64,000 nucleotides of DNA from Entoloma clypeatum (lineage: Eukaryota; Basidiomycota; Agaricomycetes; Agaricales; Entolomataceae): positions 4,774,001 through 4,838,000 of the forward strand of contig OY751490.1 of the NCBI GenBank assembly GCA_963565915.1, given 5' to 3'. Both the position numbers and the translations under genes were made by a program. Shown one piece after another: positions 1-12,366 of this stretch; position 1 is the stretch's first letter; each line of letters starts with the position of its first letter. Under the pieces are notes generated by a model, which saw nothing but the letters and a program-made list of their open reading frames with translations, was not told the origin of the DNA and did not search any database.

Positions 1-28
1 TATAGACTGCTGAACTTCCCTGTGGTAG

Positions 29-2754
29 ACGACGGAACAGCCGAGTATCATCTCCGACCTCGTTTTCCGCCTCGTAGAGTGGTACACCGCTTGGGCCCCG
101 CTACCCGAGTACGTCCCTGTTCCATCCCAACTCCAGGCCTCAGGAACCCAACAGGTAATCCCATTGTTCAGGCTCGGGGGAACCATTCTCTCCGCCTACA
201 CTCTCAACTTCCAGACCCACCTCTTCTCCATCCTCCCGCCCTCCTTCTCCCGTGGATTCAAAGCCCTCTGCGCCTCTACCCTCCCACCTTCAGAGTCGGA
301 AGCGGACTCGGAAGAAGCCAAGCCCTACACACCCAGCAGGCAGATCTGGGCTGCGTTTGAGACCCTGGGGCTCTTGGACAGATACGAGTCCATCGTCGCC
401 AGCGTGGGCTATGAGCATATCGAGGGGCATGTGATGAAGACGTGTGCGCAACAGTGGGAGAAGCCCATGTTGGAGAGTTTGAGAGGATGGATGTCGGATA
501 AGATGGTGTCATGGATGTTGCTGCCGTATGCGAGGGGCGCGACCAATGGTGTGTTGATTCGTTCTTGTCGTGGTTTAAGGTTGTTCGTCTGATAGAAGTT
601 GACAGCGGAAGAGGCACGTGCGATGCTCCAGGGCGTTGGTTCGCGGTTTGATTTTCATATGAACAAGACGCTGTGTGATCTGAGGTGCTCCCGCTTTCAC
701 GTCTCTTTTGACGACCCTGACCCCTTTGGTAGAACGAAAGAGATCTTTGATATCATTATCGATTTCCCAGACTCCATGGGGGCATTGCAAGATCTACGGG
801 TTCGTCGGCGCTTTTCCTGTAATTCAAGTACAATTCATTTCAACTCACTGAAATCGTAGGACTGTTTGCAGCGGGTAGATCAGCGGGCTGCCCTTGTGCA
901 GTCTTTAAGAAAAGCGTCAGTCGTTTTCGGAATTCTCCCAAAAGGCGTGTATCTGACACGGCATTAGAAATCAGAAACGACTCTTACACCCCGGAGCAGA
1001 TACAAAATTGATCTTGACACAGTATGTCGCAACAATCAAATGCCTGCGGATAGTCGATCCACCTGGTGTGCTGCTGTTCAAAGTGGCAGATCCGATACGC
1101 CGATATCTCAGGTATCTTCCAGTTTCCATCAAATCGTCGAGATCGTTTCAATCACTTCACTTTTCGTTGCAGAGAGCGCCCGGATACCATCCGAAGTATC
1201 GTGGCAAACCTTGTTGGCGACGACGAAGCTGGCGACGCTCTCGTGGACGAAAACGAACCGGTTCAGGCATTGCAGCAGCCCGATACCGAAGACTACAGCG
1301 ACCCGAACTGGGAACCTGAGCCTGTTGATGCTGGGCCAGGTATGCCTAACCGAATCTTGTCGCATATATAGCTTGAGCTTGACGTTTTTGCTGTTAGACT
1401 TCCGAGCTAACAAGCCGAGCGATATCGTCAGCACGCTTGTCAGCATCTATGATTCAAAGGATTTGTTTGTGAAGGAACTGCAGGTTCTGCTTGCGCAGCG
1501 GTTGTTGGCTATCAAAGATGATGACCCAGAAAAGGTGGAGCGAGAGGTGCGTTCAGTCCTTTTTTTTTTTCTTGTAAAATAAGGGTAAGCTGGAAGACTG
1601 AGATTTTACACCCTTGACAGCGGCGGAATGTGGAGATCCTCAAGATCCGGTTTGGTGAAGCGGCATTGCAAATATGCGAGGTCATGTTGAAAGATATGAC
1701 GGATTCGAAAAGGATCGATGGACACGTTCAGTCCCAAAAGGCCGTGAGTCTCTTTCAACTTATCATGCCGATACTGCTTTTGCTCATGGCACGTACGGAA
1801 ATGAAATCAGAGCGTTGTCCATCCAACGATCATCTCCCGTCATTTCTGGCCGTCGCTTGAATCGAGCGAGATCAAAATGCCCGGCCAGTTTCAAAAGTCT
1901 AGCTGCTTCGTTTTTCCTTGCCGTTCGCGAATAACCTTTCGGATCTAACTTTAGATTACAAGAACAATATTCGGAAGAATTCACCGTCTTCAAGCCAGAC
2001 AAGAGGCTTCGGTGGCTGCCTCATCTCGGCATGGTGCACCTCGAGCTTCGGCTTGAAGACCGGACGATCGAAACGGATGTTCCACCCGTTGAAGCGGCGT
2101 TCATCGAGTTGTTTTCAGAGAAGCGTACGTCTTTCTTCAAACCCTTGTTAACGAGCCTCCTTATTGACAGAAGGATTACCTTATTAGCCATGTGGTCGGT
2201 GGAGGAGCTTATCGCGGAAGTAGGGCCCGTGGACAAAGCTGCTGCCCTCAAGGCCCTTCTGACGTGGGTAGACCATGGGGTGTTGAAGGAGGATGCAGAG
2301 GGGACGTTTAGGTTGCTTGAGGTTGCGGAAGAGCCTTCGAAGGCGGGACCTAGCCGTCCGAGGACAGGTCAGTCCCCTTTCTCGTCTCAAACGTTGAGCG
2401 AGACAATTCTATCGTTACCTACAGTTGTGTCGTCCGCACCTGAACTTCCTCCTGTTTTGACGGTGCAACAGCAACAGGCGGAACAGATGAGAGTTTACTG
2501 GAAGGTGCGTTTCGTTCCTTCTTGTTTGTCCAAGTCATCGCCTCGCCCTCGCCCTGGTTTCTCATGATGTCGCACAGTTCATTGAAGGGATGCTCAAGAA
2601 CCTGGGAACGCTGCCTTTGGATCGGATACAAACGATGTTGAAGTATGCGCCTGGATATGATCGGACCATAGAGCAGCTGTCTGCATTCATGGAAGCGGCT
2701 AGGAGGGAGGGGCTTGTAGTGATTCGTGATGGGGTATGGAGGTTGAATTCTTGA
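29..2754 (+). CDS. APC2: Anaphase-promoting complex subunit 2 (cullin-like), 3' part, multi-exon
   Basis: APC2 is the cullin-like scaffold of the anaphase-promoting complex, the nuclear E3 ubiquitin ligase that drives mitotic exit. It holds the RING subunit APC11 and contacts E2. The first visible exon opens after an intron ending in 'tag' at 26-28, so the true start lies upstream of the window. Exons joined across short introns give the family order: cullin-repeat region (29 to about 550), a piece with D-I-I-I-D-F-P-D-S (about 745-785), C-L-R-I-V-D-P-P-G and P-I-R-R-Y-L-R (about 1040-1110), the acidic stretch ending in D-P-N-W-E-P-E-P-V-D (about 1290-1335), the cullin-homology core with L-V-S-I-Y-D-S-K-D-L-F and L-K-I-R-F-G-E-A (about 1430-1735), H-F-W-P-S-L-E (about 1835), and a C-terminal winged-helix domain ending in G-V-W-R-L-N-S before TGA. 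The order matches the human and yeast proteins as I know them. Exon edges are approximate. It converges on the DHHC gene downstream. Confidence 0.9.
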
Positions 2755-3975
2755 AGTTCGGCTCGCCCGTGCAAACACTGAGTTATTGTAATTCAGTAGT
2801 ACGACGACTTATACACCGCCCCATGATTCATCGTCGCCGAGGTTTAGCATGATGATGCCTGAAAATACTAGAGTAGATCATCCAAGAGGTACCTGGGCAT
2901 ATTTTCGTTGGTCTGCGACGCTAGTGGTCTCTCCCCGTCAGACAATCAAGGTTTGTTGGACCAAAAAGCATCCGCGATGATCATACCTGGAAATACTCTG
3001 GAAAACGAGAGACATAGCGCGCCGTGGCCTGTCATCCACTAAGAAAACCGCACTTATTCCCCAGCATTGAACGCTCCACACTGTAATTATTCAGGTTTCG
3101 TGATCGGGGCTCACCACGAACTGCGTCATCAATAATCTCGAAAGGTGCCAGTGTCATTACGGAAGATTTGGGAGAACTTCACTGGACCTCTCTTGGTTGG
3201 CCGAATCTACACTCACATACGGGGCACGATAGGTGGACAACCTCGACTGAGCCTGAGGAACTTCTTACAAAACCTCGCGGACGTGTGTGACGAAGATCCC
3301 ATGTTTAAGTTCTACCTAAAGGCCCAACCAGTATTCAAATAATATCAAATGTACAACCGTGCTAAAGAGATGATCCTACGAGATCCCAACTTGCCGGTGC
3401 ATATGATTGGACAGAGCGCGTGACAATGATAGTCCCTAGGAGGGAACTCTGTATACCTGCAAACAGAAGGTTGACCCCGTTTAGCATCGCGCCAAGTAAA
3501 CTCCAAAGACATCGAGAAACAGGAGAGATCCCGAAGATCAGTGAAGCAGCCTGTCCACTCCAGAAGAGAGGACGAGTGTAAAAAGCCGGACGTTAATCAC
3601 CCGACTTCCCAGGGAGGCCCGCCATATTCAAACAAAAGTTCAAACAAGCTACCCTCAAAGAGTCATATGGCCCCGGCGGAATTCATCATGCAAAAGAAAA
3701 AGGATAAACGAGTTTGGCTCACATTGGGTTGGATAGCGTCCAAGCTTTCCAAAGACCTTGCCTGCAATTCGGCGGACAATGGATCAGTCATCGTCCCCCT
3801 CCTCATCCGTCAACTCCTCGCCACTGCGCACTCCACGATGCCGGACGTAGCCCTCTTTCCTCGCCCAGGAGCGGCCATCAGTATAGGGCTGTATGCGGAG
3901 AGGGAGGAAAAGGGTGTAGATTGGACTAGACAGCGTCAGCGACAGTAAAAAAAGGGGTGAAAGAATGGGGTCTTA
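2755..3975. other. Convergent intergenic stretch between APC2 and the DHHC gene
   Basis: This 1.2 kb lies between two genes that point at each other. It contains two open stretches on the plus strand (3145-3342, 65 codons; 3541-3948, 135 codons). Neither shows a recognisable domain, a clear promoter or intron structure, and I do not call them genes. Nothing repetitive is visible. Confidence 0.5.
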
Positions 3976-5273
3976 CTATCCGCCTTCGCCGACATTGAAG
4001 AAAAGCTGCAGATTCTTCATTTTCCTGCGCGAGAGGCTCATCAAAAGCTGTGGATGGTAAACTAAGTAGGACGGGTTACCCGAGATCGTAACAGTTCACA
4101 AAGGTCTGTAAAGCATATCAGTCGCAGGCGGCAATCAAAGTGAGGAGAGGCCTACCTCCCCCCGGGCCTGCGCCCTCTGTCGATAGACGACGTTGTCCTG
4201 CCCCTCAACCGAAGTTTCTCCGGATGCAATGGTCCACAGGTGATACAACACCATGATAGCCACCGCGAAACCTAAGACAGCGGAGAGGAGGTATATCATG
4301 ACATAGGCGATTTCCGGGACGTGATGCGTCCATGGCGTCTGTTGATTAGACTTCAATTGACAAGTTGACCAGGAATGAGTAGGGATTGCGTGTACGTAGT
4401 AGTTGAAACCTATGGCGTCGAGGAATTGGCTGTACCCTAGGACCGCCAGGCAGAGCGTTGAGATAACGAGGTAGGCGCTTTAACGGAGGTGTTGTTAGTT
4501 GGGTGATGGTCGTGAATATAGAATGAGGCGTACAGGAACAGAACAAAATGTCGCTCGTTATAGATCCCCACACATTGATTTATCCCTATTCAGTGAAACT
4601 TGAGTTACGTTTCGACGAGAGGGAGCGGGACAGACACACACTGTAGTAGTTGAGAGGGATGACAGGATCCGAGTGTCTAAGAGACTCACGGGACAGTGAT
4701 GGTCGTATTTGAGGATACATCGGTTGCATATCCGACAGTGGTGCGCTCTCTAGATGTGGTGTGAGTCCGTCGACACCATTGATGACCAGAAACATACCTC
4801 AGGTCTCACTTGAGCCGGACTACACTTGTTACATATCGTCTCATCCGCCTTGGTGATGTTCAGCACCGTGGTCCACTTTACACCCCCTGTTAGCAACCTT
4901 CCTTTCCTCGACTTACTTTTCTTCGCCCATAAAAGCCCTGTCCCAGGTATACGTGGTGGATCGTCCACAAATCCCGGGTTGATGGTGCAGACATAATAGT
5001 AGTGGGCGAGGAGATTAACAGCGATCAATATATATATGGGGAGCGATACTATTTTGAAAGAAAGCGTTGGCATTATTATATCGACTGCGATGCAAGAGTC
5101 AGATGAGCTACATTTAGGTGACTAAACGGTGACTTACAAAAACATAGTGTGCCTGTTGTGATCAGGATAACAGCCAGGGCGACGAAGAAAGGGCCAGCAA
5201 CGCCTGTGATTCTATCCCCGAGTCGTTCCAGAGATTTGAAGCAACGAAAGACGGCGCGCGAGCAGCAGCTCAT
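3976..5273 (-). CDS. DHHC-type palmitoyltransferase (S-acyltransferase), about six exons
   Basis: It transfers palmitate from acyl-CoA to protein cysteines at an internal membrane. The chosen start (ATG at 5273-5271) gives M-S-C-C-S-R, a cysteine-rich head, then a hydrophobic segment (G-P-F-F-V-A-L-A-V-I-L-I) and, after an intron, a second one (I-V-S-L-P-I-Y-I-L-I-A-V-N-L-L). The zinc-binding DHHC region follows: C-N-K-C-S-P-A-Q-V-R-P-E (near 4810-4835), then after an intron R-A-H-H-C-R-I-C-N-R-C-I-L-K-Y-D-H-H-C-P (4690-4750), with the catalytic Cys in D-H-H-C. I-N-Q-C-V-G-I-Y-N-E-R-H-F follows at about 4550-4590, then two more membrane segments (about 4400-4480 and 4245-4330) and E-T-S-V-E-G-Q-D-N. 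The last coding piece ends with N-L-Q-L-F-F-N-V-G-E-G-G and TAG at 3978-3976. Four membrane spans and the order fit ZDHHC16/PFA-like enzymes. The Trp normally after D-H-H-C-P is not produced by the obvious splice choice at 4573-4686. Confidence 0.87.
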
Positions 5274-5297
5274 CGTCGTCGTCGTCGTCGTTGTCGT
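5274..5297. repeat. (CGT)n microsatellite in the 5' leader of the DHHC gene
   Basis: About eight units of CGT/TGT directly abut the minus-strand ATG of the DHHC gene. On the coding strand this is an ACG/ACA run just before the start codon. If translated it would give only a run of Thr. The ATG at 5273 is therefore the better start than the longer open frame reaching 5477. Confidence 0.8.
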
Positions 5298-6032
5298 GTT
5301 GTGAATGGCGGTGCAACAGTCATGCAACGGGCCGCCAGCCGAACGTCGGAATCTTAATTTTGGGGTACCCCCAACGACCCCAGACGGGCTCTTTTCCCCG
5401 CCTCGTTCGTACCTCTGCCGCACCAGCCACTCTCTCCCGCGTCCTCGTGATATGTCGTGCAGACTTCCCAGCATCAAAATCCGTACCTGGTCGCATTGCT
5501 CAAGTCAGTCAGTCCTCTTGGCAGGAATTTCAAAGCGAAAGTACATACTAACCTCCGTGAATTGTCCGTGAATCCTATCTTACGAGATAGCTGAGTCACT
5601 GCCCAGTGTCTTCTAGTCGACCTCTGCCCGATGGGGCCGGATCTTGGACTCTGCATCGATATCTCACTCAACCTCTACAGCATTTGGTTATCTCTTCACC
5701 TCCATCGGACGAGGGTTGCTGGTTGATAATGCGGAAATCAGCCCATCACTTCATGGTGGGGGCCAGGGTTATGCTCAGTGCTTACTTCCTCTCCGCCGTC
5801 TTAGCAGCATCCTACGACAAGAGACCACTCTCGTTATGGGACTGACGTCAGTATCTCTCCCTTCAGATACATATCAGGCCCTCAGCTAACCCCTGGCCAT
5901 TGGCCCAATCAGCCTGCTCACGCGGCACTGTGTCGGATCTCAGGACGCAAACGCGACAGAGCCCGAAGTATCGCGAGGAGTTAACTTTCATGATGGGATC
6001 GATTTTCCATCAAATCCTTACCGATCTGGACA
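5298..6032. other. Divergent intergenic stretch between the DHHC gene and chitin deacetylase 1
   Basis: The two genes point away from each other, so this stretch should hold both promoters. Overlapping open frames at 5606-5889 show no recognisable domain. No repeat or RNA gene was seen. Confidence 0.5.
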
Positions 6033-6038
6033 TATAAA
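6033..6038 (+). promoter_or_regulatory. TATA box of chitin deacetylase 1
   Basis: TATAAA lies 108 bases before the chosen ATG at 6146. It is followed by a pyrimidine-rich leader (about 6088-6135, mostly C and T), a common layout in strongly expressed fungal genes. Confidence 0.6.
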
Positions 6039-6145
6039 TGCTAGGTGTCATGAACAATATTCTTCACCAGACGCGGTCCGTCTTGTCCCCTTTCCCTCGT
6101 CCCTCCCCTCCCCTCACTCCCATCCGTTTCCCGCCCTTTATTCCG

Positions 6146-7532
6146 ATGTTTTCTCTCCGTACTGTCGCGTTGACCCTCGCCTGCCTCGCAGCCACCTCTA
6201 TTGCAGTTCCTGCGGAGAAGAGACAGACACTCGCCCAGGTCATTACCAAGTGCAGCAAACCCAATCAGGTCGCACTGACATTCGTACGTGCTCGCGGCTT
6301 CCGTTATTTAAATCGTCGCTGAAAGACACCAGGACGATGGCCCCTGGATCTACAAGTACGGCCCGCACAACTCATCTTCCCCTGGTCACAGTGAGATGAC
6401 CACAAAACCTAACTTACTACTAGTGGGGACGTCAGTAAAGCCCTGACAAACGCCGGTGCAAAGGGGACATTCTTCGTCAGTATGTGACGCGATCCTTTCT
6501 TACCTGCAGAAACGAAACCTGACTCCACGGCTGATTTGCAGACGGCGACAACTGTGCGCACCCTCTCCGCCCAACACCTATCAGGGACATGACTAATTAG
6601 GCCGACAGGGGCATGCATCTACGACACAGACCGCGCGCAGAGCCTCAAGAATGCGTATGCCGCGGGACACCAGATCGGCTCTCACACCTGGCATCATTGG
6701 GACCTCTCGACGTTGACATGGGATCAGAGTAAGTCCGCCCTATCGCTTTCACTGTTCCGTACTCATTTTTGTCTACATTTCAGTCCACGACGAGATGTGG
6801 CGTGTTGAAAGTGCGTTAAAATCATGTCTGTTTTCTACTCCAGCTAACCATTACCACCTTCGTGCATATAGAGGCTCTCATGTGGATAATCGGTGCTTAC
6901 CCTGCCATGATGCGCCCCCGTACGTTTTCCACTCCCTTGCACTCCATGTCACAATGCGAACTTCCTCCCCAGCTTACGGCAGCTACAACAACCTGGTACG
7001 CCAGGCCTCTGCCGTTCGTGGCCAAAAAGTTGTCATGTGGGATTTTGAGTACGCTTCCTAACTCTACCAAAAGCTGCGCATCACGATAACACCGCACCAG
7101 TTCTGGTGATTCTGTCGGCAAGACGGCTGCACAGAGCAAAGCCTTGTACGACCAGGCTATCGCTGCGCATCCGAGCAATATACTGGCGTTGAACCACGAA
7201 GTCTACGGTCCGTCTTCTAACCCCCCCCCCCCTCCCCCCTTACGACCACTCATAGCTCATCCCATGTTTCTCTAGCCTCCACTGTGTGAGAGCAGACCCC
7301 TAATTATCCAAAGCGAGAATTAATTTGTATCGCCCACAGATACGACGTCCTCCCGTATGCCATCCAGAAACTACAAGCGGCCGGATATCAACTCGTCACA
7401 GTCGCTGAGTGCACAGGCTTGCCCGCGTATCAGCAGGTCAGTGCCCCCGGCACGCGCAATGTGAGTTTTCTTTCGTTCCTCACCCCGCACACCTCGTGAT
7501 TGAGGTTATCACAGTCGTCGTGGCATTGTTGA
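6146..7532 (+). CDS. Chitin deacetylase-like polysaccharide deacetylase 1 (CE4), secreted, multi-exon
   Basis: CE4 enzymes remove acetyl groups from N-acetylglucosamine in chitin, turning cell-wall chitin into chitosan. The protein starts with a signal peptide (M-F-S-L-R-T-V-A-L-T-L-A-C-L-A-A) followed by a Lys-Arg site (A-E-K-R-Q-T). Catalytic motifs, split by many short introns: T-F-D-D-G-P-W (junction about 6282/6333; Asp base and metal Asp), S-H-T-W-H-H (6680-6697; metal His residues), R-P-P-Y-G-S-Y-N (intron inside, about 6918-6983), V-V-M-W-D-F and I-L-A-L-N-H-E-V. It ends with L-P-Y-A-I-Q-K-L, A-E-C-T-G-L-P-A-Y and, after a last intron, S-S-W-H-C before TGA (7530-7532). All motifs look intact, so the enzyme is probably active. 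Expected length is roughly 230-250 residues, typical of short basidiomycete deacetylases without a chitin-binding module. It has two paralogues at 17605-18996 and 20293-21661. Confidence 0.88.
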
Positions 7533-10500
7533 TTGTATGCAATGAATGTGGCCTGCTCTCATCACGTTCACTCTCGGATTCTTTCGTTCTCCTATTTCTC
7601 CAGGACTTTTCACGACTAACTTTCACGTACATCCGCGTTATTGGGCTTTTCATGTTGGTTTATCTCTCACTCCTAATCGCCTGTGACACACTCTATTCGA
7701 ACACAATTCCAATGGGTCCCTTCGTTGGTTATCTTCAGCCTGGACTTTTCTACTTCTAATCGGCTACCGCTTGCTACAACTTCTTCTCTTTGCACCGTTT
7801 CTCGGACTTCTCACACGACATTTTTTTCACGTTTTACGAATGGACCTCCTGCTGCGGCCCGCCCCTTTCCACTCCTTAACTACAGTACATACTCACAATT
7901 TGGGCCATAGTATGTGTACGGGCCTTACGGTTTTTCTTCGTCAAGACAATGTGATTTTTCTTTGGAATATGAGAAATATAACCAAGTGACTTGTTCTTCG
8001 TTACTGAACATACCGGGTTACTGAGCATTATCTCTCCGAGGCACCCTAACCTCTAGCATGTAGTCTCGTACCCTCACCTCACACGTGAGGATACATACAT
8101 ACGGACATCAAGAGCCTCTATCGATCGTATCCCGCATCGGAGCACAGTGTAAGGTTTTACGGCCACTTCACGTCCGCCCGAGTGCATCAGTACTTGAAAC
8201 GACAAAACTCCTATCTATCTATACATAAGTATATGCTTCACGGCACTGGGGGTGGTTGATTCAACACCCCCACGATGGCATTCACGAACTGTAGGGGGTG
8301 CCCGAGTCTGTCAACCAAAGTAACACACGAGAAGGGCTCATTCAGGGACCGGAAGACCATGTCGCCCAGTGAACATTACATGATGGCGCCGCTTCACCCA
8401 AATGTCTGGATATGGACCCCGAAGGTTAATCCCTTGGACTTTATTCAAGGAAGAGGGGATCGGGTGCGTGACTTGACGGTTGCGTTTGTTCTGAAAACTT
8501 TTTTAACCGATTTACTAGCCTGCAAGCCTGCGTGTCCCGGGGCTGCCGAGAATGGAACATGGCTCAGAGTCGTGTCTGGACAAGGTAGGGGATACAGAGA
8601 GGTCCTGGCCTGAGAATCACGTTCCTGTTCCACCGGGACACGAAGCCGCCTCCAAACGACTCGGAATCGGGCAGCAACCACTGACCCCAAGATGGCAACA
8701 GTACGGTGTCGAATGGGAGCAGCAATTACGCGAGTGGGAAAGAGATCTTGTTTTTGCGGGAACAGTATTTCGAGCGAAGTATGGACCAAAGGAAGAGGTA
8801 GCCCGGGAAGCATACCTATACGAGGAGGATTTGAGCGCGAGCGCAAACTTACGCACAGTAAATACGTACATGATCACCCAATGTACTATGGGGGGGCTCA
8901 TGAGCTAGATGAGCTGCTATCCTTCACTAGAGTCCTGATTATTCGGCGGGGTACAAGAGTTCCTGAAATGGATGATACATGCCTAGTGAGCGGCCCAAAC
9001 TTCTGATCCTAACGATGCGCACCGAAATTACAATCGATTATTCCGTCGCAGTGATGAAACACACAAAAGAGCTCATGCCCTTCGTCACCCTCTGCCAAAA
9101 TCCATTCCGCGCCCGACGACCATAAAACGCGTCTAAATTGTGTATGTGGACATCACAGAATGAATGAACGAGTACAAGCCCAGGAAATCGGACGCGTGTA
9201 CCACCTGTTCCAAGAGACAAGTTCATTCAACGCAAATTGAAGTGTACGTGAAGGAGAACCCAGGGCGGAGACAAGACTCGGTGGTGTGTGAGCGTTGCTG
9301 GAGTATTCAACGACCTAGTCATGTGTTCGCCTTGACTCTACATGACATCAACTTCGACAAAAGCACGAGGTGGAACGCCATCAGAATCATCAGCAAATCA
9401 GGGAAGTTCTGATTTAGCAATATGACACTCACGAGCATGCTACAATATTATAACACCTCGACAACAGCTCATAAACAGCTTATCTATGGTCAGTAGTATT
9501 ACAATAATATTGTGCATTAGATACAGTATTCTACTCATACTGTGAGGCAAGGATAATGTGAGAACGAGGTTGTATTTACATTGTGAACTGACTACCAAGT
9601 CGGCAGCTACTTTGCAAAATTCACGTCAGATGTTAAATAGTTCACCCCCGGTTATGATGAGTTGGTAGGACTTGCAACTTCGGGCGACTTTTCAACATTA
9701 TAGTTGTAATCGGAGATTGAATAAATTTATAAAGGGAGCAACCTGGCGTTTGAATCCCCCATTTTCTGCATTATGACCCCCTTGTCTTCGTGTTTACAAG
9801 ATTCCTCCTCACCACCTCCTTCGTCGTCACTCATGCTAGAAGTGACCCTCAATGACCTGTGAAGGTCAGCCCTTTGGACTCCAGAGAAGAAGGGTTGTGA
9901 ACTTGAAGGGTGGGTGCGTTGCCCCCGGTTTTTTTGTTTTTTTGTTTGGCTAACACCTGACAGGCCTGACAGGTGAGAAGCTGCGACAGCTCGGCTGCTT
10001 GAGCTTGTCGTCAAAGGTCTACTGAGGTCTGAGGAACTTGTGAGTCACCGCATTCCATGCAGAGGTTCATCCTGTTTCGACACAAGTCTACCCACTGACT
10101 AATCAGTACTCGCCCAGCCCGACGCTTGATGCCAACAGTGCCCATAGCTACGGCTTGACTTGTGAGTGCATCGCTGAGTGGTTGCTCAGCAACTGAACGT
10201 GATTACAGGTTGGCTTCGTTACCAGTTAGCTCTGCTTCCTGCAAATCATCCACGAGGAGTGCGTGGCCTGCAAATGTGAGGCCACCGGACCCGGACTAAT
10301 CGAGGGAGAGGCACAGGCACTGCAGGCTTCGAGGGAGTGGTGGAGGTGGGGGCAGTTCTCAGAGCTTGGCTGGGCCCTGGCGAGAAAGGGAGGAGTTGAC
10401 CACTTGGCGCGACTGACCCAGTGAGAGATATTGGCGAGGCGACACTGATAGGCTTCGGGGGAATATCCTCCGCTTGTCGTATACAATCCATAGTGCTTAT

Positions 10501-11006
10501 TCATTGACAATATACGTGATTTTGTTGCTTTCCTACTGTCATTGTTCATGAGTCCTCTGGCTAAGTAATGATATGGTCAATTATACACCTATTTAAGTCA
10601 GATATCGTGCAGACAATCAGCAGAAATATTGCAGCCGCTTGGTCGCTATGCATGGCATGATATCAATTCACAGTATGTGGCATTATTTTGATAAACTCAT
10701 GATACCACATCTGAAATACAAATCGGACCTGCTACTGTCTGGTTATAAATAGCATTGTGAGTTGATCCATAATATTATAACAGGTTTGTAAGGCCGACAA
10801 CCATCTATAATGCCTTTCGGGAGCTCATATGGCTAGATAGGAATTTCCATAATTTGCTGATGATGAGGAAGCGGCGGAGATTGATCGGACAAAATAAATG
10901 ACAACAGCGAACACGTTATTTTGCACTCCGATAAGTACAGTTATTTGGGGGAGATCCTGATGATAAAGGACCACTTACCTGTCCCAGTAGGGGACTTTGG
11001 ACCTCC
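7533..11006. other. Gene-poor 3.5 kb stretch
   Basis: I see no supported gene here. Overlapping open frames at 8275-9006 (both strands), 9727-10014 and 10226-10549 have no recognisable motif and no splice pattern. A homopolymer C run lies just before, at about 7210-7230, in a deacetylase intron. Base composition becomes more A/T-rich from about 9.4 kb. Nothing repetitive is evident. Confidence 0.45.
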
Positions 11007-11956
11007 ATGCCCGACTGTCCAAACTGCGGGAAATTCTTCCACACATCCCAAGCTTTACACGCGCACTGTCGCGACAAAGTTGATCATCCGTATTGCGTGG
11101 AATGTGAGCAGTCATTCGTGTCGTTCGTTGGACTGCAACAGGCGTGTATCATAGTCAATCCCGCGGGAAGGGCTCGATACTGACGATTATCATCATATTA
11201 GCATCTTCGGAACGCGGCCGTCCATCAAGATGTTTACAGCAGTGGCGATCACTACTACTTCTGCGTCTCGTGCAATCGTCCCTTTGTCAATCAGCAAGCT
11301 CTCTTCATGCACCTCGCTAATAAGGCTCTGCACAATTGGTGTTTCTTGTGCTCTCATGACTTCGTGAGCAAACAAGCTCTGAATCAGGTACGCATAGTAT
11401 GCGTCAATGGCTACTACCCCCTGCGACTCATAGCGCATGACGCCCTATGCAGCACTCTTCTTCACGCGTGCACGGCAACCGCACATACAATTGTCCTTTA
11501 TGCTCCAGGACTTTCAACGTCCCCTCCGCGATTGCGCACCACATCGAATCTGGCTGCCACAAGATCACCCGGCGCCAAGTGACCAATGCCGTCCACCGCG
11601 CCGTGCAGTTTTTCAACATCACGCCCACCATCTCCCTATCCCACCGCATCCAGGCTGGCTCCTCAACGCGTACCACAACCTATGCTGCCACGGCCCTTTC
11701 CTTCAATGGCATAGGTTACGAATGCTATCTTTGCCACCGCCCATTCCGGACCCTCCCCTCCTTAAATACCCATCTCGCGTCCCCAGCACATGACGATGAG
11801 GAGTTCAAGTGCCCGAAGTGCCAGAAAAGGTTCAAGGTCATTTCGGCGTTGGTTCAGCATATTGAGAGCGAGGTGTGCGGAGTAGCGAAGTTCCAGCAGG
11901 TGGATGATTATGCGAGTGCATTGACTGACCAGTTTACGAGGCTTCTCAGGATTTGA
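11007..11956 (+). CDS. C2H2 zinc-finger protein A (short paralogue), three exons
   Basis: Likely a nucleic-acid-binding C2H2 protein of a fungal family; target unknown. The start M-P-D-C-P-N-C-G-K-F-F-H was chosen because it leads straight into the first Cys pair. Exon 1 (11007 to about 11141) carries two Cys pairs with His partners (C-P-N-C..., Y-C-V-E-C). Exon 2 (about 11202-11388) carries F-C-V-S-C-N-R-P-F and W-C-F-L-C-S-H-D-F. Exon 3 (about 11450-11956) carries Y-N-C-P-L-C-S-R-T-F, Y-E-C-Y-L-C-H-R-P-F, F-K-C-P-K-C-Q-K-R-F and the tail Q-F-T-R-L-L-R-I. Introns fall in phase 0 after Gln and before His. The first intron appears to use a GC donor (cag|gcgtgt). It is very similar to protein B at 14119-15678, which has two additional finger exons. 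Confidence 0.82.
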
Positions 11957-12366
11957 TATTTTCTTCCTGATACTGTTTTACCACTGCCTTCGAATGAGAT
12001 CCTTAGCAAAGTATTTGTACGTTTGAAATTTGGCTTTCCAGATTGTATACTATCAGTTTCACAGATTGATTGAGTTACGGAAAGATGTTCACAAGCTTAT
12101 CTGGTGTACTAAGCGATTGGATATGGACCCGAAGTGGGAAGCATTCTGGGAGGGAAACGTGGCCTTCCGAAGTTCAAGTTAAATATGGGTAGTACTTGCT
12201 TCAAGTTATCTGGTCTCCGCCGCACTCAATGATCTCTTAACACACAGCGAACGATGTTTGTTGGTAAAGAGCTTCATTTCCAGAGGCTAACGATACACCC
12301 CGAACTTGCACTCCCACCCGACATACCAGTGACAGAACACGAAGAAGCAAGGTTCAGCTACCGTCC
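11957..12366. other. Short gap between zinc-finger gene A and the F-box gene
   Basis: The 410 bases hold short open pieces on the plus strand (about 12040-12180 and 12250-12390) that read like fragments of protein. No start, domain or full splice model can be supported. The two neighbouring genes converge here. Confidence 0.4.

Noticed and set aside
3541..3948. 135-codon plus-strand open frame
   Set aside because: No domain, no splice or promoter support, and it lies in the convergent gap between two 3' ends.
8275..9006. Overlapping open frames on both strands
   Set aside because: Several frames are open together in a G/C-balanced stretch. None has a domain, so no strand can be favoured.
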